From NCBI GenBank assembly GCA_000333855.2, contig CM007317.1, positions 729,203 to 793,202 on the forward strand: 64,000 nt of DNA, read 5' to 3'. Under the pieces are notes generated by a model. The model had not been told where the DNA came from. It saw only the letters and a list, made by a program, of their open reading frames with translations, and did not search any database. Positions 28,389 through 36,756 of this stretch are shown piece after piece. The position numbers and the translations under genes are program-made. This stretch comes from Endotrypanum monterogeii. Taxonomy: Eukaryota > Euglenozoa > Kinetoplastea > Trypanosomatida > Trypanosomatidae. Position 1 is the stretch's first letter. Each line of letters begins with the position of its first letter.

Positions 28389-30338
28389 ATGAGCTCGGGA
28401 GGACCCCCGGCTGACGTTGCACAGCCGCAGAAAGGTGATCGTATCACGCACACCCCGATGACAAAGCCACCACTGGCACCTCTGCCTCCACCGTCGCCCC
28501 GGCCTGTTGCGGACACCCCTTTCTCACTCGATGGCTTCCTAGCAAACTTCAGTGGTGTACCGGCGACCCTGACCAGGGAGGCACCCGGGCAGATACTACA
28601 TAACGGCCTTCAGCAGCAGGGCGATGCCTCGATCTACGCACCATTTGCGTCTCAGCACGGCGACAACAACATGCTTGACTTTTTTTTCTCTGGCGCTTCC
28701 CCCGGTACTTCGTGCGTCAATGGTGTCGCCAGTGACTTGGGCATTGGTTGTGTCAGCGGTTCTGGCAACGGTGCCTCACCGGGGAACTTAATTGCAGGCA
28801 GTAGCAGTGGTGAGAGCGGTGGCGGATCGAATTTCGACTTGGCCTCTTTCTTTCTTCAGACTGGGCAGGGCAGTGGCTGCTCCGACGACAGCCGACGCGC
28901 GACTGGGGGTGGGGTCGACGGCTGCGGCACAGATGCTCGTGGCTCGAGTAGCTACTCCCAGTGCGGCGGTGGCGACGTGGCCCGCAACGCTCGTGATGAG
29001 GATGCCTTGCCCGCTGCGGATCTTTTTCGCCGAGATGATTCGGCGGCCTCGGCAACGGCTCATGCCTCTCTTTTTTCACCTTCGACTGCCTGGGATTTCG
29101 ACTCGGCTACAGACGGCGGGTGTAGACGCGCGTCGTCACCGCCACGGCCACAGCCACCATCGCCGCCGCCGCCACAGTCACCGCGCGCAGAAAAGATAGA
29201 GGCGCTCACGGGGACTCCCGCGGAGTCGGGGGGTCGATCAAGTATGCGATCTCCTGTACAAAACGGTGATGTTCTGATGTCCGTGAAGTCTTCTAAAGCG
29301 AATGTCTGTCCTATCGATAAGGCAGGTGGGAGGCAACTGTCGCTTGAGCCTACCTCTACACGGGCGAGCGATCAGCCGTGTACATTGGCCGCAGCGCTTG
29401 CTGCAGCATCATCTTCATCTGACCTGATTGCGCATGAGGAGGTTCAGCGTACAGCCACGCCTGCTCTACCCCCCACAGATGTGCAAGAGACAGTGCTGAA
29501 TGGCGGGAAAACCAGATACCCTATGGACCATGGTGGCGCCGTGTGTAAGGGACCTGATGACCTCGCCACACGAAATGTGGCAGTCGAGGGGGAAATGGTC
29601 GCTCTGGCGCACAGTAGGGAATCATCATCGTACAAGTTTTCCGCCTCGCTGCCAGACTTGTCGTCTTCACCAGGTGCTGGCGATGCTGCTGCGGCTGACT
29701 CGGATGCATCAGTAGCACCTGCTGCCACTTCTCTGCTGCCATCGCCTGGCGAAACATCTCTACCCCCGAAACCGCCGCTACCCACGCCGCACCGCTGTCA
29801 GCCTTCCCTTCCAGCCGAAATGACTTTTGGCGACGCAACTGGAATGGCGCTGCGTCAAGCTATCTCAGAAGCTGAAGAAGTGTGGTCACATGGTCTCGAT
29901 ATGGGATGGGTTAATTCCCTTGATGCCCCCAGAAGGGAGGCGGGCATGTCTTTCACGGACTCCACGTCGTCATCTTCTTCTGACGCATTTTTTTTCGCTG
30001 AGACTGCCCGGTTGCAGCAGCAATCAGCACGATTGTCTGAGGAGTGTGTGCAGTCTACTGCCTCACTCCAGGCCCTCACGAGCGACTTACTTCGCATCCT
30101 TGGTCCCCATGCCGCGCTCTCGAGTCTCGTAGGAAAGCAGTACGCCAAAACACCACTGGTGCATCTTCAGTGGGCTCTGATCGAGGTACTCGAGGGGTTG
30201 CTGGGTAACGACGATAGCACAGACGAGAGGAGCGGTGAGGCTTTGATGGATGCAGAGATACCAGATAAACCACAAGCAGCACCGTATTGTCGAGGAGATA
30301 CTGTTCCAGTTCGCTGCAGCAGTGGCCACGACGCCTGA
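28389..30338 (+). CDS. Hypothetical protein, Ser/Gly/Pro-rich with helical C-terminus
   Basis: A 649-residue protein. Most of it is low-complexity: Pro-rich near residues 15-50, Gly/Ser-rich ~115-230, a run of Pro and Ser near 255-275, then Ser/Ala-rich. The only region that looks folded is the last ~150 residues: a segment with ALRQAISEAEEVWSHGL, a Ser run, then predicted helices with AETARLQQQSARLSEECV and ending LIEVLEGLLG. No catalytic motif, signal peptide or membrane helix. I do not recognise a family. The start is the first ATG after a strong acceptor. Its 3' flank runs within 60 bp into a (TA)n tract and a probable misassembly. Confidence 0.82.
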   Translation: MSSGGPPADVAQPQKGDRITHTPMTKPPLAPLPPPSPRPVADTPFSLDGFLANFSGVPATLTREAPGQILHNGLQQQGDASIYAPFASQHGDNNMLDFFFSGASPGTSCVNGVASDLGIGCVSGSGNGASPGNLIAGSSSGESGGGSNFDLASFFLQTGQGSGCSDDSRRATGGGVDGCGTDARGSSSYSQCGGGDVARNARDEDALPAADLFRRDDSAASATAHASLFSPSTAWDFDSATDGGCRRASSPPRPQPPSPPPPQSPRAEKIEALTGTPAESGGRSSMRSPVQNGDVLMSVKSSKANVCPIDKAGGRQLSLEPTSTRASDQPCTLAAALAAASSSSDLIAHEEVQRTATPALPPTDVQETVLNGGKTRYPMDHGGAVCKGPDDLATRNVAVEGEMVALAHSRESSSYKFSASLPDLSSSPGAGDAAAADSDASVAPAATSLLPSPGETSLPPKPPLPTPHRCQPSLPAEMTFGDATGMALRQAISEAEEVWSHGLDMGWVNSLDAPRREAGMSFTDSTSSSSSDAFFFAETARLQQQSARLSEECVQSTASLQALTSDLLRILGPHAALSSLVGKQYAKTPLVHLQWALIEVLEGLLGNDDSTDERSGEALMDAEIPDKPQAAPYCRGDTVPVRCSSGHDA

Positions 30339-30380
30339 GACGCAGCGCATCGGGGCAGCCGTTTTCCAATATCCGTATTG

Positions 30381-30396
30381 CGATCTGCATGTGTGT

Positions 30397-30433
<37 letters not shown>
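30381..30433 (+). repeat. Microsatellite locus, left copy: (TG)n(TA)n
   Basis: cgatctgcatgtgtgtgg followed by a ~35-bp TA tract. An imperfect copy of the same sequence lies at 30644-30696 across the gap. Confidence 0.85.
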
Positions 30434-30435
<2 letters not shown>

Positions 30436-30534
30436 GTTCTTCTCTAGTTAGTTTGACTACGTTAGTTTTAGTTTTTTTTTACGTTAGTTTTAGTTTTGTT
30501 CGGTTCTTACGTAAGTAAGTACGGTACGGTAACG

Positions 30535-30554
30535 NNNNNNNNNNNNNNNNNNNN
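30535..30554. other. Assembly gap (20 N)
   Basis: Exactly 20 unknown bases. The ~100 bases on each side are made of unusual repetitive words (acgttagttttag twice on the left, runs of cgac/gacg on the right) unlike the rest of the window, which suggests low-quality contig ends. Confidence 0.99.
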
Positions 30555-30643
30555 CGAGGTCGGACCGGACCGACGACCGTCGACGACGACGACGCGCGAC
30601 GTCGGGCGGACGTACCGTTTACCTTAACTACTACGTACGTTGT

Positions 30644-30653
30644 CGATCTGTCA

Positions 30654-30696
<43 letters not shown>
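30644..30696 (+). repeat. Microsatellite locus, right copy: (TG)n(TA)n
   Basis: cgatctgtcatgtgtgtg followed by a ~35-bp TA tract; differs from the left copy by single-base gains or losses. Confidence 0.85.
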
Positions 30697-30700
<4 letters not shown>

Positions 30701-31040
30701 TCCGTCTTCATAGTTTTGCACTGGATTTTTTTTTTTTACGATTTAGTTTTGTGTGTTTCAGAATAGGCAACGGAGTCCGAAGCATGGGCTCTGGGTAGCA
30801 AGGCGGCGTATACCCAAGACCAGCGTCCTTCATACATCTCCATGTTGGAGGTGTGCTTTCAGACACCTGAGCTCTGAGGGGATGGGGAGGGAGTTTTCCC
30901 GAGGCATATTTCCACGGGACGGTGAGGGCTAATACATCAGTGGCGAGCGGCGTCGCCGATGCCAACAATTTTTACACTAGAACATCTTTACGTAGATGTC
31001 CCTCCTTCCTAACCTCCCCCCCCCCCCCCCACCCACACAC

Positions 31041-31062
31041 ATATATATATATATATATATAT
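31041..31062 (+). repeat. (TA)n microsatellite
   Basis: TA run directly after poly-C and CA stretches. Confidence 0.9.
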
Positions 31063-31681
31063 TTGAGCACAAATTCACAAATTACGCAACGCTTTTTTTA
31101 TTTTTTATTTTGGTGTGGGATTTTCTTTTGTCGTATGCTCGAATGATGGGGACGCTCTCACGTACATACGTGTATCTTAGAACAGACGTCCCCCGCCCCG
31201 AATTCGCATTCATATCCTTTCACCTTTTTATCGGTTTTGAACGTTTCCACATCCCTGATGCTCCGAGCTTCGTGTGTGTGTGTGAGGTGTTTAGTCTCTC
31301 TTTGCACGTGTATGTGTGTGCACTATTCAGATTTTTTTTCTCCACTCTGCTCTGGTTTGCACTTGTCTGCTCATCTCGTATTATTTTTATTTCCATCTAG
31401 AGGAAGTTCTGCTAGTGGAGGAGGGGAGAGGGAAGGAAAGAAGCGCCCGCCCCCCCCCCCCCCCCCGCCCCTCTTCCCGTCTCCTCAGTCCACGCGCGCC
31501 TGATCGCATTTCTAGCGTTTCCTGGGCAGGGCTGTGTGCATCAGCTTACCGAACATCATGCGAGCCTGATACGCGTCGCTGTTCCAGGGTGCTGCTGCTG
31601 ACAGTTTCGTTTTGTCTTGATTTCTCTGATGTCCCCCCCCCTGCGCTTCGTGTGTTCGCTTGCTCGAGGGGCCCTCCCGTC

Positions 31682-31781
31682 ATATGTTTCGTTCTATTTC
31701 CCCCCTCTTTGCCCTACTCGCAACACTGCTCTCACTCATTCACACATACCTACCGACCCACATATATGTGTATGCATTTAG
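31682..31781 (+). promoter_or_regulatory. Candidate spliced-leader acceptor for the 31877 gene
   Basis: Long T/C-rich tract followed by CATTTAG (AG 31780-31781). No ATG lies between it and 31877, so it supports that start over the longer upstream frame. Confidence 0.5.
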
Positions 31782-31876
31782 ATATACACGTATACTCACG
31801 TCAACATAAAAAAAGAAGCGAACCCAAGGGGGGAGGCCGAGTTGGAAGACAACAATACGGCGTGGGGTGGGGAGGG

Positions 31877-33577
31877 ATGAGGTATATGCGAGCTCCACTC
31901 GGGGGAGTTGAGGCTGCTGGGCCACTGCATCGCGCTGTTGCCACTTCAGTGTCTACGGTGTCGGTCTGGTCACACACAACGCGAGCGACTGCACGATGTG
32001 GGTATGCCACTAAAAACAGCGGTGCGCAGTTGTGGCTCGCGGGATGGCGGTGCGCTGCGTTTCGCTCATCATGCACTTCCTCCTGCTTTGTTCCTGCGCG
32101 AGGCATGACGACACGGTCGGGCAGTACATGCGGAACTTCGTGTGATTCAAAGGTGTGCATACTGTGCGATACTACTTACACTTCTTGGACAGTGCACTGC
32201 CAGGAGCATGCTCACGTGGCGCGCTCAGCGGTGTGTCGTTTTTTTGTGATGCCAGAGAGAAGCGAGGGCATCATGCAGCATCTGGAGAGACACATCGCTC
32301 TTGACTTCAACGAAGTCGATGCACTCACATCGCGAAAGGTGGAGCGACGCCGTGAGCGTCTTCTGGCGGGCCTTCTACACCTTGTCGAGAAAGGCGTGCT
32401 TCGGGACAGCATACCTACTCTGCCTGCACTGATGCCCTCGGACAGCTGCACTGTCAAGGAGAAGCGCAGTGACATTAGTGGCGCAGGCCTTGAGGTCAAC
32501 TCCGATGCTTTCCTCATCCGTGTTCTCATCGGAGGATCGTTCCTGCGCCGTGAGGTGCTTGACAGGTGCGCGCGTCTAATACCGTCACTTACAGGACTGG
32601 AGCTGAGCAGTGTGGTAGCTTATGTGACATCTACACGCCAAGTCGCTCGCATCTTCGATGAGCTCTCGCTACGGGAGTTGTTAACTGCGCGTATGAAGTA
32701 CGCAGAGGCTCATGGAGACGGTATTACTGCTGCCACTGGCGCGGCTGAGGGGGCGGATGTCGGGCAGCTGTACGAGACTGCGGCAGCACCTTTGCCCGGC
32801 AGTGATACCAACTCGCAGGGACTGCCTGTGGGGCAGTCTTCTCCCTTGACGTCTGCCACGAGTCCATCCCCTGTGCCTTGCTGGAGCCTTTCGCGCGAGG
32901 AGAAGGCGTACATTATGTGTGCCTGTATCGGTGAGCTTCACCGCTTTCATGATCAGGAGCGGCCGCGCTCTGTCGTCTCCAAGGCAGCGGCAGACGCAAT
33001 CGTGCTGAATGTGCTTGCCGGGCACGGTCGTGAGAATCTCGTCTCGGAGTTGGTCCATGAAACCTTGCAGCGTATTGTGGACGAGGGATCTGCGGTGTGG
33101 CGACAACATCAGGACGATGTCAAGAGGCGTGGCCTTTCCTCTGAGTGGGGTTTGTCCCGGGCGCACAACATCGACGCACAGTCAACGCAGGAGACGGACA
33201 AGGGGGTCTTCGATGGGTTTTCGTACATTCGCGCCGCACCCTTGCTGTCACACCCATCACCACAGCCGGCGTCTGCACTTACATTAGATAGCGCCGCGGC
33301 AGAGCAGCTCATATCGTCTTACTTTCCTTTCAATGATGTCGAGGAGATTCGGGACCCCGCGATTGCTGCTGTGAAGGGGACGCCAGTCGTGCAGCCATCT
33401 CCAGACTCAGAGGGGGGCGCTCAGACCACTTTTCCGGAGTTTATATTGGCGCACCACACAGCGGAGAAGCGCTGGGGGCCGCTAACATCGGGGCTGAGGC
33501 AGCACAGCACGGCTTGGGATCGTTTACCTCTTGTGCCTACTTCACCCGAACTTAAGGCGGCGAAAAAGTCGGGGTAA
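31877..33577 (+). CDS. Hypothetical protein with single C2H2-like zinc finger, probably mitochondrial
   Basis: A 566-residue protein. The first ~85 residues are rich in Arg, Ser, Thr and Ala with very few acidic residues (MRYMRAPLGG, then TTRATARCGYATK), like a mitochondrial presequence. Around residues 94-113 is a C-x2-C-x9-H-x5-H motif (CILCDTTYTSWTVH, then H113), similar to U1/matrin-type RNA-binding fingers. A helical, charged domain follows (HIALDFNEVDALTSRKVERR at ~136), and further helical segments to ~450. The C-terminal ~80 residues include AHHTAEKRWGPLTSGLR. I do not recognise the family; kinetoplastid mitochondrial ribosome-assembly or RNA-processing factors often look like this, which is only an inference. 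The same frame is open far upstream, but translation there is Pro/Ser/Phe junk. A second in-frame ATG (31886) is equally possible. Confidence 0.82.
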   Translation: MRYMRAPLGGVEAAGPLHRAVATSVSTVSVWSHTTRATARCGYATKNSGAQLWLAGWRCAAFRSSCTSSCFVPARGMTTRSGSTCGTSCDSKVCILCDTTYTSWTVHCQEHAHVARSAVCRFFVMPERSEGIMQHLERHIALDFNEVDALTSRKVERRRERLLAGLLHLVEKGVLRDSIPTLPALMPSDSCTVKEKRSDISGAGLEVNSDAFLIRVLIGGSFLRREVLDRCARLIPSLTGLELSSVVAYVTSTRQVARIFDELSLRELLTARMKYAEAHGDGITAATGAAEGADVGQLYETAAAPLPGSDTNSQGLPVGQSSPLTSATSPSPVPCWSLSREEKAYIMCACIGELHRFHDQERPRSVVSKAAADAIVLNVLAGHGRENLVSELVHETLQRIVDEGSAVWRQHQDDVKRRGLSSEWGLSRAHNIDAQSTQETDKGVFDGFSYIRAAPLLSHPSPQPASALTLDSAAAEQLISSYFPFNDVEEIRDPAIAAVKGTPVVQPSPDSEGGAQTTFPEFILAHHTAEKRWGPLTSGLRQHSTAWDRLPLVPTSPELKAAKKSG

Positions 33578-34051
33578 AATCAGTTTGCTGCAGGTTTTTC
33601 CTGCGCTCCTTGCTGTTATTGATTTATTTGCTTATTTCTGGGCGGGTGTTTGTGGTAGCTTGCAATTGTGTTATCTCGTCAGCGCCCACGTGAATGTGTT
33701 CAGGGGGCTGCTGAGGTCGACCTGCCACGACAGGGGGGGGGGCTTTAAGATGATTGCATCCACAGAGGCTCTCAATGTCGACGTGGCGGTGGTGGGGGAG
33801 CCTTCAGGTGAGCGATGAACTCTGTTCGGGCACAAATAAATGATTAAGGGCGATCATCTTTTTTTCTTTTGTTTGTGCTCACATGAGTGGGGGTGTCGTT
33901 TCACTGCTCAGCTCTTGTACACCCTGGTTCACAAATGTTTTTTTTTTTTTGGTTACTCGCAGCAACAGGATGCAACAGAAAAGTGTCTCCACTTCCTCTT
34001 CTGCATACACACGCTCGTAGGTGTGATGAAGCTGATCAGTAGGGTTTGTCG

Positions 34052-34077
34052 TCCTTCCATCATACTATGATGGAGGA
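34052..34077 (+). other. Predicted RNA/DNA hairpin
   Basis: The arms ccatcata and tatgatgg pair perfectly around a single base and extend with tcct/agga after one bulged t, giving about 12 base pairs. It lies in the 3' flank of the 31877 gene. No T-run follows. Confidence 0.6.
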
Positions 34078-34378
34078 TACAGAAGGTAACACGCATCGAT
34101 CTGGCGGTGTGCAGATGCGCGTAGCACATAAACGATATCCACCGTCTTGGCTGCTATGACGCCATCTTCTTGCGTATTTCTGTGCATCGATGCTGACTTG
34201 TACTCAAAACTGATCCACCTTTTCTTCCTTTTCCCGCCCTTCAACTGCGTCGCCTTCTGTCACGCCTCACTGGGCGGTATTTCTATCGAAAAGAGATCCG
34301 CAACAGATTTCCGACAAACGCGAATCCGCAATTGCTGCCACGGCCACGAGTCTGCAGCCATTATTTTAGCTCACTATC

Positions 34379-34407
34379 CTCCCTCCCTCCCTCCCTCCCT
34401 CCCTCCC
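34379..34407 (+). repeat. CTCC tetranucleotide repeat
   Basis: About seven tandem ctcc units. Confidence 0.95.
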
Positions 34408-34511
34408 CCTCACCAGGTAGGCTTCATTTGCACCACTGTTTCATACGCCCCAAGTGCCCCGTCTCATACTTCCCCACCTTTTCCTTGTTTTCCTGCTCTT
34501 ATTCTCATTAA

Positions 34512-34545
<34 letters not shown>

Positions 34546-34546
34546 T
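34512..34546 (+). repeat. (TA)n microsatellite
   Basis: TA run with one extra t near its end. Confidence 0.9.
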
Positions 34547-35100
34547 CGTTCTCACTTTTGCCACAGTTCCACCGTCTCCTTGCCGTCTTCCGCTCTCCCC
34601 GTCCTCCCCCTTCCTGCTGAGGGAGTCACTCAAGTATACAAATATACGTTTATATACAAATAAATAATATAAATAAAAAAATAATAAATATATATACATA
34701 TATATTTGATGGATCATATCTTTCATTATTATTATTATTATTCTTCCTTGACACACTCTTGACCTCCCCCTATTTTTTTTTATTCAACCTCTTATCTGAT
34801 TCGTCCAAGGCCAAGGTACAGATCTACTTTGGTTGCTCTTTTCTTTGAACTCGTGCGTCTGATACTCGACACAGTCGTCACCGACGATATTTTCTCCTGA
34901 TTAATTACTAGTATTATTTAGATCGTTTTTTTTCCTCCGGCTTGGCTTGGTTCGGTATCCAGGGTGATCTCATTTTATTCTCAGCTTTTTTTTTTTTCGC
35001 TTGACTGCCACCTTTTTTTTTTTTTTCCACCGGTGTCTGTCATCTCTCTGGCAATCCTCTGCCGAGAGTCCGTCCTCTTTAATTAGTATTGTTATGATTA

Positions 35101-35150
35101 TTCTTCTTCTTGCTCTCTCCTTTGCGTGCTGCGTGTTTGCACTAGTTTAG
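35101..35150 (+). promoter_or_regulatory. Candidate spliced-leader acceptor for NRK-type kinase
   Basis: T/C-rich tract ending in GTTTAG (AG 35149-35150). There is no ATG between it and 35410. The resulting ~260-nt leader would contain both a (TA)n and a (CA)n tract. Confidence 0.4.
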
Positions 35151-35297
35151 CCCATCGCTGTGGTCCACCCCTTGTTCCCTCGAGCCTCTGTCCCTTCGAA
35201 GGAGCGAGACAAGGAAAGGGAGGGGGGCAGCAAAACATTTCCGCTGCTCTCCCATTATTGTTGGGAGTGTCAAGGGCTGCATAGGTGCCCTTCTTAG

Positions 35298-35321
35298 ATA
35301 TATATATATATATATATATAT
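35298..35321 (+). repeat. (TA)n microsatellite in probable 5' leader
   Basis: TA run about 90 bp upstream of the kinase start. Confidence 0.9.
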
Positions 35322-35364
35322 CTGTAAGCAACCACCGTAGCGCAGACCAGACTACTAGGTCATT

Positions 35365-35398
<34 letters not shown>
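35365..35398 (+). repeat. (CA)n microsatellite abutting the kinase start
   Basis: About 34 bp of CA ending 11 bp before the ATG; followed by a short A-run. Confidence 0.95.
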
Positions 35399-35400
<2 letters not shown>

Positions 35401-35409
35401 CTAAAAAAA

Positions 35410-36756
35410 ATGGCGGAAGCGATTCCCATATCTAGTCAGCAGGCAACCGAGAGCGGGGAGATGGAGAGGCAGTTCAAAGACATCCTGGGTCCCATGGGCA
35501 GCAAGGCGTGCAAGTACGAGAAGGTGCGCGAACTTGGCTCTGGGTCTTTCGGCAAGGCACTGCTGGTGCGCCGTGTATCGGATGGGCAGCTGCTCGTGGC
35601 TAAGCGCATGGATCTCGCAGCGATGTCAGACAAAGATAAGAAATATGCAACCGCGGAAATTCAGTGTTTGGCCTCATGCGATCATTTCGCCATCATCAAG
35701 TACTATGAAGATTTTGTGGCAGAGCCGAACATGCTCATTGTCATGGAGTTTGCGGATGCCGGTGACCTGAACATGCAAATAAAGCGCCGCGCCAAGGACG
35801 GATTTCTTCATTTTGAAGAACACGAGGTTGGCTATACGTTTGTGCAGTTGGCCATGGCAGTTGACCACATCCACCGCCGCCGCATGCTTCACCGAGACAT
35901 TAAGGGCGCCAACGTCATGCTTTTGACTAACGGCATCATCAAGCTCGGTGATTTCGGTTTCAGCCACCAGTACGAGAACACCGTTAGCGATCAGGTTGCT
36001 CAAACGTTTTGCGGAACACCGTACTACCTCGCGCCTGAGCTGTGGAACCACCAGCGCTACAGCAAGAAGGCGGACGTGTGGGCCATGGGGATCCTTTTAT
36101 TTGAGATGATGGCGCTGCGCCGTCCATTTGTTGGTCAGGGCATGCGAGCTCTTTCTGAAGCAGTGATGAATAACAAGCGTGACTGCGAGCTTCCGCAACA
36201 GTACAGCTCCTCACTGAAGGAGCTGTGCAATATTATGCTGCGAGCCGACCCCAACCGGCGTCCATCCTGCGCGCAGCTCTTCAAGCTACCACACATGATC
36301 AAATTGCTTTCCGACTTTGGGACGAGTGTCGATAATTCGCAGCTGGTGAGTGACGCCCTCAAAAAGAAGATACACGAGAACATCGCTGAGATTCGTCAGA
36401 CAAACGCGAACGACCCGGATGCGTTCACGTTTGTTGGCCACGTCGGCACCGTGTGTCCTTCTGTGTTCTACGAGGGCTACGTGCGCAAGGAAAGCGGTAA
36501 TACATGGAAGGAGCGTTTTCTTGTGTTGCGCGACGGTGGCCTTGTCATCAGCCGCCACAAGGGTGACAAGGAAACAAAGCCGCTCCCAGTATCATTTATT
36601 AACAGTGCTGTCTTCGTGCCAGAGCAGTCAGCCGGATCTCCAGGGGTCTTCGCCATCAACCTCACCGACACCAAAACGATGTGGTTTCAGGCGCTGCCGC
36701 CAGAGACGGCGGAAATGTGGGTTCATAAAATACAGCAGTCCATTGGTGTGTCGTAG
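35410..36756 (+). CDS. NRK: NEK-family Ser/Thr kinase with C-terminal PH domain (NRK type)
   Basis: A 448-residue protein kinase. The catalytic domain (~37-300) has a glycine loop GSGSFG (43-48), ATP lysine K65 (VAKRM), catalytic loop HRDIKGAN (161-168, D163), DFG at 181-183, and FCGTPYYLAPE in the activation segment; the kinase looks active and closest to NIMA-related kinases. After a short linker, residues ~350-446 form a PH domain: EGYVRKESGNTWKERFLVLR, then the terminal helix EMWVHKIQQS. This kinase-plus-PH order is the NRKA/NRKB type described in Trypanosoma brucei. In eukaryotes NEKs act on cilia and the cell cycle; PH domains bind phosphoinositides or proteins. The ATG is the first after the tract. 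Tandem paralogues occur in T. brucei, but only one copy is here. Confidence 0.95.
   Translation: MAEAIPISSQQATESGEMERQFKDILGPMGSKACKYEKVRELGSGSFGKALLVRRVSDGQLLVAKRMDLAAMSDKDKKYATAEIQCLASCDHFAIIKYYEDFVAEPNMLIVMEFADAGDLNMQIKRRAKDGFLHFEEHEVGYTFVQLAMAVDHIHRRRMLHRDIKGANVMLLTNGIIKLGDFGFSHQYENTVSDQVAQTFCGTPYYLAPELWNHQRYSKKADVWAMGILLFEMMALRRPFVGQGMRALSEAVMNNKRDCELPQQYSSSLKELCNIMLRADPNRRPSCAQLFKLPHMIKLLSDFGTSVDNSQLVSDALKKKIHENIAEIRQTNANDPDAFTFVGHVGTVCPSVFYEGYVRKESGNTWKERFLVLRDGGLVISRHKGDKETKPLPVSFINSAVFVPEQSAGSPGVFAINLTDTKTMWFQALPPETAEMWVHKIQQSIGVS

Larger units (their letters stand above)
30339..31876 (+). other. Intergenic region with assembly gap
   Basis: Holds two (TA)n tracts (30399-30433 and 30662-30696) around an N gap with odd low-complexity flanks, a third (TA)n at 31041-31062 after a poly-C/CA run, and a long C/T-rich stretch (31440-31750) before the next gene. 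Confidence 0.7.
33578..35409 (+). other. Intergenic region
   Basis: Contains a strong hairpin (34052-34077), a CTCC repeat (34379-34407), (TA)n at 34512-34546, a very AT-rich stretch (34640-34710), an ATT repeat near 34724-34742, (TA)n at 35298-35321 and (CA)n at 35365-35398. No gene seen. Confidence 0.6.

Noticed and set aside
31316..31876. In-frame extension of the zinc-finger gene by 187 codons
   Set aside because: The extension is Pro/Ser/Phe-rich leader sequence crossing poly-C; the first ATG after the acceptor is 31877.
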